This document shows positions 1 through 11,310 of a stretch of DNA of 33,941 nucleotides, piece by piece. The notes under the pieces are model-generated. The model saw only the letters and a list, made by a program, of their open reading frames with translations, did no database searches and was not told the origin of the DNA. Origin of the DNA: Perkinsus chesapeaki (lineage: Eukaryota > Perkinsozoa > Perkinsida > Perkinsidae); NCBI GenBank assembly GCA_013115145.1, contig JAAPAO010000387.1:1-33941 (forward strand). The letters are read 5' to 3'. Numbering within the stretch: position 1 is the stretch's first letter; every line of letters starts with the position of its first letter. Both the position numbers and the translations under genes were made by a program.

Positions 1-390
1 GGAGCCGGATAGATGATTTACATGTTCTTCTTTACATATTCTCTGTTCTTGCTATTCACTTGAATCATTCACGCATGATGGGTAGTATAACTCAGGTGTA
101 CATTATTTCTTGAGTGTTGAATTAGTGTAATTCATTGAATTAATGCGTACCACGTTATAACACCATCTACATGAACACTATTCTACTACATCAAATGGGA
201 ATATAACACTGGAGCGGAGCGACGGGTTCCACTAGTTTAATATACGTGCGAGGCGGCGAAAAAAAATAAAATAAAATGCCGCTCGTGGGTTTCGAACCTG
301 TGTCTATTAGCCCGAAACCGCGCTCGCCCGACGGCGCGATTTGCTTTTTTAACCGCATCTTAAAGTTACCTATGCGGTGTAGTTCCCGCA
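1..390. other. 5' flank of the importin gene, no gene seen
   Basis: This stretch has no supportable gene. On the minus strand, positions 300-281 carry a short match to the B-box of tRNA promoters (core GGTTCGAAACC), but the surrounding bases do not fold into a T-stem with five pairs and no acceptor stem is visible, so at most it is a tRNA-derived (SINE-like) relic. An A-rich run lies at about 259-276. The region includes whatever promoter and 5' leader the importin gene uses; no TATA box or other core element could be assigned with confidence. Confidence 0.3.
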
Positions 391-486
391 ATGGCGTATC
401 CTTTACATCGTTCCTCGAGCGTTTCTGTCAAGTCTCCCAAGGTGACTCTCTTTAAATCAGCGTATCTTTTCATATTCACATTTGCA

Positions 487-3400
487 ATGTCCTCCACTGC
501 ATTCGAGAATCGTATCGCTGCTAGACGCCAAAACTTTAAGAAGGCTTCTGGAGACAGTGAGTCTATGAGACGAAGGAGAGAGGTAAATATTCATACCGCT
601 CTCTCCTGCAATAGATGAACAATTTAGGATGCCACATTACAAATCAGAAAGAAGGAAAAGGCAGAGCAGCTGGTAAGGAGAAGGCGGCTTGAAATGGACG
701 ACGACCTTGTTGATGGATGTCCGAAGACACCTTGCAAAGATATACTCAGCAAAGGTCAGACTGCATGCTATAATCTTATTAATTGTGGACACTGAATTAA
801 TCTAGATCTAATCGATGATGCTGACTAAACTCTAAGGGCAATTCGGTTAATTTTTTACCTCACAGCTCTCCTCAGTAAAAGTAGGAATGCAACAAGCATC
901 ATTGTAGCACTTCGAGCTCATATAGACGCTGAACTAGGGCGATTTGATCACTTTGCGCTCTTCTTCGAGAATGGTTTTTCAGATGACATTCCCTCATTGG
1001 TAGCCGCCTTGGAGTCATCTGATCAAAATGCTGTCTTAGAGGCTCTAACCAGCTTCAGGAAAATGCTCAGCAAAGAGGACAACCCACCTATTGCCGATGT
1101 TATTGCTGCAGGGGTACGCAACTCGACCTCAAGATACGGCTCGACGTATCGTTCAACCTATATAGTATGCTTCTGGCAAGTTCGCTGTTTCAACGTTAAA
1201 TTTAAGTGGAACTTGTCTAATATCAGATAATGCTATTTCGGAGCATATTTACTCGCCAGTATTACGGTTAAAATCTTCTTCTTGTATATCTTCCGTGTGC
1301 GACGGTTATATTCTCTCTCAGGTTCTTCCTCGGTTCAAATATCTTTTAGACAACCCTACTATGAGCAAGATGCAGTTTGAAGCCGCCTGGGTCCTTACCA
1401 ACATAGCCAGCGGCAGTTCCGAGCAGACCAGAGCCGTCATCCAGCTGGGTAATACTTGATACGATGATTTGACGAAAAGTTGGTATAAGGTGCGGTGGAT
1501 TCCTTCCGCAATCTGCTCAGCTGTGAGGACACCGATCTCCAAGAGCAATCGATATGGGCATTGGCCAACATAGCCGGGGATGGTGCAGGTAAGCAAGTTG
1601 TATTGTGAATAGCATAGCTCGACTTGGGAGTATACAGTCCTCCAAATAAACTTTTGAAATAATATCATTACTTTACAACGGGAGCGAGTTTAGGGCTCAT
1701 TTGCAGGTATATTACGCAAAGTACTGTACGTACTACACAGTAAACAGTGTACGTAAAGTAGGGTACTTTACTACGCTGTAGTAGTTCAAATTGTAGCTTG
1801 TCTCACCACCTTTACGGATCGTGTAGCTAGTCTATAATGAGTTGTTGCTCACGTCATTTCTAAACCCCCTTTCCTAGTAGTTGTATTTTCAGCGGTTCGT
1901 GATGCCTGCCTCGAGCGTGGTGTCTTGCCACCGCTACTGGATGTCATTCGTGCTGGAAAGAACATTAACATCGTTCGTCTCGGTACCTGGGCAGTCAGCA
2001 ACTTCTGTCGTGGGAAGCCGGTATGTGAAAACTCCGTGGCGCGCGGTAATGGTGTATCAGGTGCCTGCATTGGATCGTATAGTAGGAGCACTACCGACTT
2101 TGGCCATGGTAGGCTGGGTGGCTTAGACAGAATCTTCTCTGCATTTACGCACTCTGAAGATTTTCTTCCTCGGAAAGAGGAGGTTCGATAAAAAAAGTTC
2201 AACAAAAATCATTTTTTCCGGACTAGTTGGAATTGTTGGTGTGAAAAATCAAGGTATAATGGTCAATTACCCGAGTGAATTGGATCCAGTAACCCGTTCA
2301 CTGGCTTTTGTGTTGCCTATCTGCGGCATGTAGAGCTTGGGCAGGAGGCAGGCAGCCCGAAGTCAGGCCGCTGCGTTACGGTGTTAGTTGGAAGAATTCT
2401 TAATCTGATGGAGAGAACAGCCAAGAGGAACTGATGTCGTCATACTTTTGTTAGGTGATCGGGCTGGATGACACCGAGGCTTTGGCTGATGCTCTATGGG
2501 CCATCTCGTATATCTGTGATGGTCCCACTGAAAGGATAGAAGCCATATTGCAGAGTGGTATGATACCACGTATGGTTAGTCTTTTGGGACATCAAAGCAC
2601 ACAAGTAGAGGAACGTGAAGGGCAGGCGGTGGGAAGAGTTGTTGAACAGGTCCACACACCGGCACTGAGAGCAATTGGTAACATAGCCACGGGCTCACCT
2701 CATCAGACTGCTGCTGTGGTAAGGCAGGTTGTATATTGCTTTGAAATGCCAAGCTTCCTTAATCCCGGGCTCGACTTTTGATGCTCTTTATGAAGCAATT
2801 ACAGAATGATTTTTTACAATCTTTTGGGGGTCACTTTGTAGTACCGTCGAAGACAGAATTTCGGTCACTTCATCGCGCCGATTTACGGGACTCTTTCAGT
2901 CCTGGCTCTCCTTCATCTTAGTTAATATGAAGTCTTCTTCGTCGTTGTCAGGTTGATGCTGGCGCTTTATCGGTGTTATTGAAACTGATAACGAGCCCGA
3001 AGAAGACAGTACGTTGCACAATCAAAACGGAGTATTTTACAACAGGTTCGGAAAGAAGTCGTCTGGACAGTCAGCAACATATGTGCGGATCAGCAGATTC
3101 AAATCCAGAGGGTGCGTTTGAGAAAAAAGGAAACATGAATCGCTTCGCTCCGCCATTAGGTTATTGAAAGCGGTATTTTGGGGCCTATTGTGGACATTCT
3201 GGGTGGCGGGGCAGATTATGATGTCAGGAAAGAAGCGGCTTGGACGATTTGCAATCTGTGTTCTGGAGGCAGCCCCGAGCAAGTGCAGTATCTTGTTGAT
3301 AAGTATCCAACTATGGCAGCCCTTAGTAAGTAGGGCGTATCTTAACGCACTGTGAAGAATTAGAGATTAAGCTGCACTGAGCAGATCACCCAGTTCTATG

Positions 3401-3803
3401 ATATAACGATGTAAATTATGTTATTACGTTATATTCGTAATTGAGGAGAATATAAAGTATGTTTGTTACACAGTATCATGATATTCTGTCACACATTCTG
3501 GAGGATCGGATTGGTATGAGGTGAAGCTTATCAGGTTCGATACTTGACATAAAGGATACCAAAATGGTTCAAGTAGCTCTTGAGGCCTTCGAGGGTATCC
3601 TCAGGACAGGGGCCTTGGAACAGGACAAGACAGACACTGCCACTAACCGCTATGTTGAGTGCGTAGCCTTTGCGGAGTTGAGGGCATTTCCCTGCCGTTT
3701 TAGGGCGCTGGAAGAATGTGGTGCTTTGGGTAAGATAGAGGAGTTGCAGCAGGATGAGAGTGAGGATATATATATTAGGGCAGTCAGGATATTGGAGACG
3801 TAA
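487..3803 (+). CDS. Importin alpha (karyopherin alpha), 14-15 exons
   Basis: Adaptor that binds nuclear localisation signals in the cytosol and hands cargo to importin beta. Exons: 487-582, 628-754, 866-1113 (probably with an intron 875-982), 1322-1448, 1490-1588, 1893-2020, 2061-2108, 2455-2604, 2650-2718, 2952-3008, 3046-3111, 3160-3325, 3535-3658, 3704-3803. Phases match throughout, giving 534 aa, or 498 aa if 875-982 is spliced; the family is usually about 500-550. The N-terminus is an importin-beta-binding domain (ENRIAARRQNFKK, then MRRRRE and RKKEKAEQLVRRRR). Armadillo repeats follow with the paired Trp/Asn NLS-binding motif: AAWVLTNIASG, SIWALANIAGDG, GTWAVSNFCRG, ALWAISYICDG, VVWTVSNICA, AAWTICNLCSG. 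The protein ends IYIRAVRILET with no acidic tail. An upstream in-frame ATG exists at 391, but the start at 487 gives the normal family N-terminus. Introns 2605-2649 and 3659-3703 are stop-free multiples of three. Confidence 0.93.
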
Positions 3804-4920
3804 TAGGAACGGGGGCAAGGATTAAAGGGGCTATCTCGATTCCATCTGATTGTATTTGGACGGGAAATGAATATAGCACTAACTGATCCCCAGTTTGCTC
3901 TAAAGTCCAGCTCTTCTGAAGCTGCTTTTTCTGTTTACTAATCTGTTTTCCATCGCTGATGACCCCGTGTACGATATACCCGCGTCGATTGCGGGTCAGG
4001 TTTTCTTTCGTTCAGTATATTTGGGATCCACCTGGGAAAGGCCCGTTGGATAACACGGGGGCGGCTTTGGCGATCTTTACAGCCTTTTCTAGGCCAGAAT
4101 TGCGTTCTGTCTCCGATTAGTGTTGGGCTTGCCGGGGAACATCCAGCACTACCACGAACGAGGAGCTTGCAGCCCTCTTGTACGGTTGTCGTGAGAAACC
4201 TCTCCGACCGATCAGATATTGTGATGTTGAAGACGAGAATGCGGACGATAATCAGCATCCGGTTGATGGCTTGGGAGCTCCCACAAGTCACCCAAGATTC
4301 GCCTTCGCTTGATATGGCGAGGCGTTCTAATTGGCGTACTTACTGCCCCCGAAGCATGTCAGTAGCATTCCATTTCTCACGGCATATACGTGGTTTAGTT
4401 TGAAGTTGCCAGGACTGGGTTTATGAGGAGGAAGAGATCGCACGTGATGGCGATGTTTTTGGGTGAACTTTGATAACTCGATCGTCCTTGTTGCGGAATC
4501 GTTCTTCCTTACACGGCAATTGCAATGGGCGATGGTATTTGCAATTTCATCTCCAGGTAGGAGGAACGTGAAGGTTGGAAGGCAGAATGGGCCGGGAATG
4601 AAGCTGGATGTAGTGGACTCGTGATGGCCACTAGGCCACATTTCCTGGTGACATAACGCTAGTAGTGTTCACAGTAGTTGCAATCAAATTGCTTAGCAAT
4701 TAATAGCGACTATATAGCAATTATTGCTTTATAACCGCTATTAAGTAGGTCTATTGATGTTTGGTAACCAGATTCAAATTTATAATATCTTATTAACCGT
4801 ATGCGGAGTTGAAGCCTGGGAGAAGGGGGTTAGGCTTGTTGCTGTTTGAGATGATGAAGAGCCTGTACTGACCACTCTGATTGAGCCTTCTGGGTGTGAA
4901 CTTCTCTTGAAGTTTTTCTA
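3804..4920. other. Intergenic region between importin and transporter genes
   Basis: About 1.1 kb without a supportable gene. Open frames on both strands (for example 4291-3938 and 4641-4327, minus) have no recognisable motifs, and I read them as chance. The AT-rich end, 4680-4800, holds the nested hairpins described separately. Promoter elements of the downstream transporter should lie here but none could be picked out. Confidence 0.5.
4687..4744. repeat. Cluster of nested AT-rich hairpins
   Basis: Two palindromes with one-base loops lie side by side: 4687-4701 (arms AATTGCT/AGCAATT, centre T) and 4716-4728 (arms AGCAAT/ATTGCT, centre T). The second sits inside a larger inverted repeat with 9-bp arms, TTAATAGCG at 4700-4708 and CGCTATTAA at 4736-4744. 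The inner arms reuse the same AGCAAT word, so the block could have arisen by repeated local inversion or duplication. Confidence 0.75.
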
Positions 4921-7601
4921 ATGACCGATCACGATGAGCCTGTAAAGAAAAGGCGGGCTGCAAGCGAGAGCATCTCGTCAAAAGGGATACTTTTCATGAC
5001 ACTTCTCGCACTACAGTTTGGCAGCCAGCCGTTGCTGCAGGCGGAGTTCATTGATAAGTAGTAAAGTATTACTGGGAATTGGTAGAGATCGATGTAGGTC
5101 TGTTAACACTACCGTGGTGGTGTTATTCACTGAAGTGCTCAAATTCATCATGGCCGCAATGTTCATGATTTTCGAAGGTTCGCCATGGACCCTTGGCTTG
5201 TTATTTTTTAGTTAGTTTGCTCAGGGTCGCTGATGTCATGTCTGGGGTCATGGAGACCATTGCCGAGTTTGGCAGTGGCAGCCCTTCCTGCCGTCACCTA
5301 TGCAATGCAGAATATCTGTATTCAGACAGCCTACCGTAATTTGGACCCACTAGTCTTCAATCTTATTAACCAAACCAAGCTACTATGGGCAGCAGTAATA
5401 ATACTCCTAGTGGCTGGCTCATAATGCTGTTGTTGCTTTCGCAATAGAGGAATGCCGGCGAGTACGCGCAGCCTGCGTGGTTGGGATTGAATGACATACG
5501 ACGCTTCTGAAGTCTCTATGACTTCCTAAAAAAGACCTAACCGTGATCGAAAAAATTCAGTGTGTGAAAATGTGCTTATGGCTATCTAAGGGATATAGAT
5601 GGTCCGTATATAACCTATGTAAATGAACAACTGTAGTAATGCCACATGAGCTGTCAGAGGAACTTAGAGAGCTTCTTGTTCCCTAGCGCAATCGCAAAGA
5701 CGTTATGTTGACTGTTTGGCTGGTACAGGCGAGCTGGTCATTTTGTTATAGGTTCTCACATACCTTCTTTTGGGCAGACGGCAGAGTACTATTCAAGTCA
5801 TTGCTTTGTTAATGCTGTTTGTTTCGGCGGTTTTGATATCCCTTGGTAGTGTGGAATGGCGCTACTTATCCCAAACGTCTGAGCATAGGTCAAAGTTCCC
5901 AAAGCCACACAGATGGCATTGAAAAGGACACCACTTTGGGGATGATGGCGGTAGTACGGAGGTGGTGCAAATTTTCGTCGTTAGCGAGAAATTGTATACT
6001 CAGTATATTATACAATATACTATATTGCCAGATGAAATATATGAGCATACTAGCCCAGCCGGTTGGAGGTGAAAATTCCAAGGAAATTTCGCAAGGCCAA
6101 TCTCTGGTATTGACAGCTGCTGGCACCAAACAGGGTCTATTTTAACGTGACCAACTATTCTATTTTCTGTTGCGGTTCAACGAATTAATTTTTGAGCTTT
6201 AACTGAAGGAGATATTTCAATCTTCGTTATCCGAGCAAGACTGCCTCCGTTGATTTAGATAGTAGCAGCAAGTGCTCTTTCGGGTGTGGGTGCAGCCATC
6301 TCAGAACTGGCTTTGAGATCATACAATAGAAACAGGTAATACAAAGGAAAGGGTGAGATCTTTATGATGCGCAAAGGAAAGGAAAGCTTTAACAAGGATT
6401 GAAATTCACCATCATTTATCGTCTTAAGAATTAGACGTTGTACACACCCATGCTCATCGTTTTCGGAACGATGTTCCATAGCTTCGAATCGATTCGATTG
6501 ATTAAGACTTCTAGGAAAAGTCGATCTACTCTTTAGAATTTGATTATCTATTTCCCTCGATGCTACGGACTCCCATAGTTGGAACAGTTTCATTAATCCG
6601 TTAACAGCAGTCTCCGGCACGATTATGCTCTTGGGAGCGCCGGTGAGCTTGAGTTCACTTGGTAAAGGGGAACTTAATAAGTAGAGTGCTAGCTTAACAT
6701 TCCTCGTTAATAATACTATTATACTGGATATAGTTAAGCTATCACTGTTTCTCCACCACCGCCGGAATGTATCACCCAGGTAGCATTGAATCAATGCCAG
6801 TGATACTGTGACCGATAGGGCCCTCATATTGTCGGCTTTGGCAGCCTAACATGCATAGGCATTCTTTCTTTCTCTCAGTTACCTGTTCTCAGCGGAGCTG
6901 GCCTTGTACTCCGCGCTGGTTGTCGTCATATCAGAGAAGGCTGTTTACGGACAAACGCTGCATTTGGGAGTGTCGCTGGCAACGTCTTCATTTGTGCCAA
7001 TAAGTCCGACGCTGCTCCTTTTACAGGGGGCATTTGCAAGTTGCAACCGTTCAGTTACGCAGGCTCTGGGTGGGATATTGGTGGGGCAAGTAACGAAGCA
7101 TGCTGGCAGTGTAATACTGGATGGTGGGAAGCAGTTCCCCGGGAACTGTTGTTTCTCATTTTCCCGTTGCAGAGTGGGAAATTTAGGAATACTAACCTGA
7201 CGGTCTAGGGATAACATAGGAATAAATTCGATGAGATAAATACTAGGGATATGTAGTTTGTAAGGAACTTGTATTGATTGATAACCGCATGACTCTCGTC
7301 CGTAGAAGGTCGAGTTTCGACAATGTGAAACCGAGTTTTACGCTATTTACAGAAGAGAGATGTGTGCAATGAGATTACAGATCCTAGAATGCATTTTCGA
7401 ACTAGTGTGATGTCGTCTGGCTTGAGATACGAGTTGTATCATAGGCAACCATCAGCCTGAATAATTCAGGTACAGAAAGGTTTCTCTATAATTGGTGGGA
7501 TTCTTCTCACAGCCATGTTGCGTCGCTTACTGCTAGATGCTCCTCTCACTGGGGAGCTAGCTGCAGCAGTGCCTCTGACACTCCTGGCCACCTACTTGTA
7601 A
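4921..7601 (+). CDS. Nucleotide-sugar transporter (SLC35A/UDP-Gal-CMP-Sia type), 8 exons
   Basis: Predicted Golgi/ER multipass antiporter that brings nucleotide sugars into the lumen for glycosylation. Exons: 4921-5057, 5098-5177, 5225-5394, 5752-5845, 5913-5950, 6259-6335, 6879-7110, 7470-7601; phases agree and the product is 319 aa, a normal length. Family hallmarks run in order: GILFMTLLALQFGSQPLL (TM1), TTVVVLFTEVLKFIMAA (TM2, with the conserved E-x-x-K), AVTYAMQNICIQTAYRNLDP, VFNLINQTKLLWAA, LLLGRRQSTIQVIALL, SALSGVGAAISELALRSYNR, YLFSAELALYSALVVV, ALGGILVGQVTKHAGSVQKG. The Q-x-K, LGRR-Q and GILVG-VTKHAG blocks are diagnostic of the family (Pfam Nuc_sug_transp). The substrate cannot be told from sequence. 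Exon 7 has an extra 12 residues (GAFASCNRSVTQ) before ALGGILVG, flanked by CAG on both sides: either a real insertion or a non-canonical 36-nt intron. Confidence 0.9.
7132..7148. repeat. One-base-loop palindrome in transporter intron 7
   Basis: The arms CAGTTCCC and GGGAACTG (8 bp) flank a single C. The palindrome lies 21 bases inside the intron at 7111-7469, close to the donor site. It belongs to the family of single-base-loop hairpins scattered through the window. Confidence 0.8.
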
Positions 7602-8341
7602 TAGCACGCGAATATATGCTGGGCCTAAGGATATCAGGTATGCAAAATACCCTCCAGTGACGAAGGAGAAACGGCATTAGTCGAGGCCGAACTTTTCATG
7701 GATGGTTTCTGCCTGCGAGCACCCTGGCTCTGTCGTGTTAGTGGCGAATACAGCGGGGGCTGACTTAGCAAGGAGCCAACTACAGGTTGCAAGGAGTGGC
7801 GCGTAAGGAAGTGCTGTAAACATTGATGACCCCATGGGGTCATCAATCCGTCGTAAAAATTTTAGTGCAATAAATCCCATTCCAGATCCGTCTCCGGCCA
7901 CCTGTGCCCAAGGATCCTCCTGAAGATAAAGGGTTTCAATTGAATGGAGTTTGCTGGCATGTACTTGAGACGCTCAAGTATCTCGGTGTCGCGTACACTT
8001 CGATGATGTGTTTGAAGACTTCGAATTGAAGTGCAACTGTGATATTGAATCGTAAGCTATTGCACAGAGCCTACAAGGTATTATCGCACATCGGTGAAAG
8101 CGATGTCTCTGTCTCGGCCACTAAAGCTGAGGTTCTGACGGCCTCGTAAATGATGCACCTTCCCAACCTGGAAGACCGTTCTCTAGGCTCATACAGAGAA
8201 ACTCTAGGCGACAGGGAAGAGCAAGTAATGTGCGCAAGGCACTGAGTAGGGGTCTCGCATCGTGCCGCTGTGCGCTCGCACGCAACATTGGACATCCCAC
8301 ACAATACATCTCGCTCGCCATAATGGTCGCCTGTAGTTGAT
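7602..8341. other. Intergenic DNA, possible retroelement debris
   Basis: No intact gene. A perfect 24-bp even palindrome lies at 7823-7846 (half-site TTGATGACCCCA), with no loop base. At 7972-7990 one frame reads LKYLGV, a word common in LINE reverse transcriptases, but the surrounding frame breaks at once, so this is not enough for a call. Minus-strand open frames here (for example 7901-7677 and 8321-8121) show no motif. Confidence 0.4.
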
Positions 8342-8414
8342 TTATATAAGGTTATTGAATATCATATTATTATCTGGTAGTGTTTACTGTTGTGTTGCAT
8401 TACATGGTGCCCAG
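8342..8414 (+). mobile_element. End of an LTR plus primer-binding site of a retrotransposon
   Basis: A TATA-like box (TATATAAGG, from about 8342) is followed by AT-rich DNA ending GCATTACA at 8404, directly followed by TGGTGCCCAG (8405-8414). A terminal CA next to a TGG-starting word is the usual junction between a 5' LTR and the site where a tRNA primes reverse transcription. A gag-like frame begins about 40 bases further on, as expected. The 5' limit of the LTR could not be placed and no second LTR copy was found in the window. Confidence 0.5.
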
Positions 8415-8454
8415 AAAAAAAACTAGTCAGGTTTATTCTAAGGCGTCCGATATA

Positions 8455-9152
8455 ATGTCTAAGGATTCCTGAGCGAGGAAACCGACTACAGCTCCGAAAA
8501 AGACTATGATGTGATCATAGCGACGGCAGCTGCCGACAGTGATGATGATAAGAAAAAGAAGGGTGACGAAGAGGTCGTTGAGGAGGAAATAGAGAACGAC
8601 GACGATCCAAGCAAGTCATCTCCATCTGGTGGTATTGGTGACGGTGAACCTTCTTTACCAAAAACGGCACCAGTCGACTCGCACGAGAATCACCGTAAGA
8701 CGGCTAAGTCAATCGACTTTGGGGAAAAGCTCCACGCAACTGGCACCCAGAGCTTGGAAGTTTTTGAGTTCTTGAGTCGTATGGAAGCCCATCTAGTTCT
8801 CTTGAACGTCCCCAAAGAGCAGTGGTATCAGTATCTTTCGCTGAATACCCGCGGTCAAGCTTATAATGTCCTCACCAATAATGTGAGATGTGGGATATCC
8901 GATCTTAAAGCTTTCCAGCTTGGGGCCGACGTTCTACGTGAACGTTTCGGCTTGGGAATACACGACCTCTGGGGTCTACTCCGCGAAAGAAAACTTTCGC
9001 CAGGTGAAACTACTTCCGATTTGATGGGTGACATTCAGAAGTATGTGACGTATTCCTTACCTGAGGTAGCAAGAACCTCCCGTAAATCATTGGACTGGCT
9101 ATCCTGTATGTGTTTTTTGGGCCGCTATCCCTACAAACATTGGTGGTATTGA
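8455..9152 (+). pseudogene. Retrotransposon gag (capsid) remnant, Ty3/gypsy-like
   Basis: Gag-like protein of an LTR retrotransposon. From about 8471 to 9152 the frame is open: an acidic, Lys-rich, low-complexity leader, then a capsid-like region with EFLSRMEAHLVLLNVPKEQW and KLSPGETTSDLMGDIQKYV, typical of retrotransposon Gag (a mean 'fold, Trp after PKEQ, then an ER..LSPGE.. block'). The plausible start ATG at 8455 reads only five codons before a TGA, so the beginning is frameshifted. The end runs into unrelated Trp/Tyr-rich residues and no protease or reverse transcriptase follows. The element is therefore a fossil, sitting between two cellular genes just downstream of the LTR end. Confidence 0.65.
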
Positions 9153-9462
9153 TACTGTTAGATCTACTTGGCGAGCTCAATGGGGTCCGGGTCATAATTG
9201 GCGGTATGGAGGTTGCCGATGCTGTAACCATCAATACTATCACCACTCTTACTGCTTCATTAGTATTCAGTGTGACGCTCCACGGGCTATGGAAACGAGA
9301 AGGTGACCCGAACGCACTCTAACGGAGACAAGGAGGTGCTTCGCCCGAGTGAGGTCATTTCTATGGAGGATCTATAGGAAGATATTTCGCTAGCTAGAAG
9401 CAAGGGAAGCAACTGCGAATTTTACCGAGTAGCCGAGAAGGGCAAGAACGGTCGAAGAAGAG

Positions 9463-9798
9463 GTGCTATGCGGCATAACTCATGCCATAAGCACTGGGGG
9501 CTTAGCGCCGAGGAATTACTGTTCGACTTTATCGAAAACGGGTACAACAACTCAACAGGCAAGGTCGTGGATATTATGGGGTACTCGATCCTCCCATGAG
9601 GTAGTGTTCTTACTCTGCCTGGAATATAATGATTTCAACTCACAACAGGACCCTGAGGTGATGCAGAACGCTTTTGCAAAATATGCGGTTTTTGAAGCAG
9701 CAGAACTGGCGTCAGGCTCAAGCTCAGGAAAAAAGATTACAGATTACCTAAACACTATCTCGAAAATTAGTCACCCTCGCACAATCATTGAGCTATAA
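9463..9798 (+). pseudogene. Totivirus-like RNA-dependent RNA polymerase fragment (endogenous viral element)
   Basis: A 111-aa frame contains CLEYNDFNSQQ at about 9622-9653, which closely resembles motif A of totivirus RNA polymerases (consensus D-Y/F-x-DFNSQH). About 45 residues on comes ASGSSSGKKITDYLNTI, with the spacing and the SG...T...NT pattern of motif B. The GDD motif C is absent: the frame stops at 9798. Only part of a palm domain is left, so this is an inactive fragment. It sits about 300 bp after the gag remnant, which suggests, but does not prove, capture of viral RNA by retroelement machinery. The likely host of such a virus is the protist itself. An alternative is a chance match, but two motifs in order make that less likely. 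Confidence 0.55.
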
Positions 9799-10172
9799 AA
9801 GGATTTTAGTAAAATCTCGATCAAGCTTCCCGCCGGATCTTTCCGCCTCATTCGTGCTGTCACGCTTTGCTTCGCGAAATAGATAAGAATGAAAGTGGCG
9901 GGTCCTATTATTGCCGATCCCTGGACTATTTTCTTCATACGTGAAGACTCGTGGAGCTGAAAACATCCCGATGGAGCTCATTGTTTTTAGCTACTTGTGA
10001 AGAGACGAAACTCCGAGGGCATTTCTCCACAGAGTTCGATCTCTTGTAGGTAAACTTTACCTGGTAAAGCGGTGTAAAGAGACGAGAGACTTCACGGAGT
10101 TGTGTAGGTGAAGATACGTGATTTTCATTGCTGTACACTCAGCGTACTACGCTCTGGTCGAGAACGAGCATC

Positions 10173-10433
10173 ATGGCTTTGACAGCTGTTGCTGTGTTTT
10201 TCTTTCAGATCAGATCTCAATCTCCTGTGACACCCGTACCGATTTTTCTCCCCAACTCGAGTCATTTTCTCGATGATTTATTCACGTATGCAGTATTTCA
10301 TGATTCAATTGATGCTGTAGCAAAAGATGAAATGTGTCCTACTCCAGCTATGGATAATCACTGTGACAGTTCTTCTATCTTGCCTAACTTGTTCTACTCC
10401 GTGAGAAAAGACCCGTATTTAATTTCCTTGTAG
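10173..10433 (+). CDS. Possible small secreted protein, unknown
   Basis: An 86-aa frame begins MALTAVAVFFFQIRSQ, a hydrophobic stretch that could act as a signal peptide, and continues as a Ser/Pro/Asp-rich tail with three cysteines. A good 3' splice signal (poly-T then CAG) lies inside the start region at about 10197-10209, so this may instead be an internal exon, or chance. No family is recognised. Confidence 0.15.
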   Translation: MALTAVAVFFFQIRSQSPVTPVPIFLPNSSHFLDDLFTYAVFHDSIDAVAKDEMCPTPAMDNHCDSSSILPNLFYSVRKDPYLISL

Positions 10434-10609
10434 ATTCTCGTAGATTGAAGGTTAATTCTTATACTAACGAAGCTACCAGCTTCAAACTGGTGATGATTGG
10501 GTATTCCTCAATGATTAGTGTGACTCGCACTCGCACTTTGCCAGCGTACTTTGTAGGTAGCTGGTGGACTCTAAGCTCATAACTTGCTGATAATGCTAAA
10601 ATGGAGCTT

Positions 10610-10630
10610 CTATATCAGACTCTGATATAG
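10610..10630. repeat. One-base-loop palindrome, 10-bp arms
   Basis: The arms CTATATCAGA and TCTGATATAG flank a single C at 10620. The match is perfect over 10 bp and the palindrome is intergenic. Confidence 0.85.
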
Positions 10631-11310
10631 ATATACCGACTTGCTGGTATTCAGAGTGTGAAGGGGTCTTTTTAAAGTGCGCGAGTAGTTGAAATGCAAC
10701 TGTTAAATGGCATAAGACTATCTGGGGAGTGGCTTAGCCTAAGTCCCATCTCTCTAGAGTGAGTAATAGCAAGAGATATTTTGATTCCGAGCTTACCCTC
10801 TGGGTCAACTTGCTACCCGTGAGGCCTGAGAACATGAAGATTGTTGGTATTATTGGCTCGGTCCAGAGCTTTATGACACCAGGGAGAGAACTGTAATAGC
10901 CGTAATAGAACTTTCTCGATGAGAGAGTCTCCTTTACTCCCTCTTTTCATCGAACTAGCTTTCATTGACTGCCGTATCAATATGCAAGCACGAAGGCGAT
11001 CTCGTTTGAGTGTTCAATAAAGTATATCATGTACATTCGGAAGCCAATCTCTAATTGTGCTGTTGCTCGGCATTGTCTCTCCTCAGTCGTTCGCTGAGGG
11101 GCATCCTCACTTATCAGATGGACGCATCATCTTATCATATGAATCATGCGCGGTTGGATGAGCGCATGTCCCAGAAGAGGCCTCTTTGATGCAGACTTGT
11201 ATAAGGTTCGTACAAAACTTTTGTAACAAAAGTATGGACCCGACTTGCTTTGAATTTCTCCTTATGTTATACTATAAGAAATAGTTGTCCTATTGGTGTA
11301 GTTTAAACTA

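Larger units (their letters stand above)
9799..11310. other. Intergenic region upstream of the FCP1-like gene
   Basis: About 1.5 kb with no convincing gene. It holds one weak candidate for a small secreted protein (10173-10433) and one strong hairpin (10610-10630), both listed separately. The rest shows no motif, tRNA or repeat that I can support. Confidence 0.5.

Noticed and set aside
6255-6827. 190-codon minus-strand open frame
   Set aside because: It lies across an intron and exon 6 of the sugar transporter and has no motif; the + strand gene explains the region.
7025-7070. Possible 36-nt intron in transporter exon 7
   Set aside because: The putative 5' end is GG rather than GT, and the segment reads in frame without stops, so it was kept as coding.
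7972-7990. LINE reverse-transcriptase-like word LKYLGV
   Set aside because: Too short, and the frame breaks within a few codons; no other RT motif nearby.
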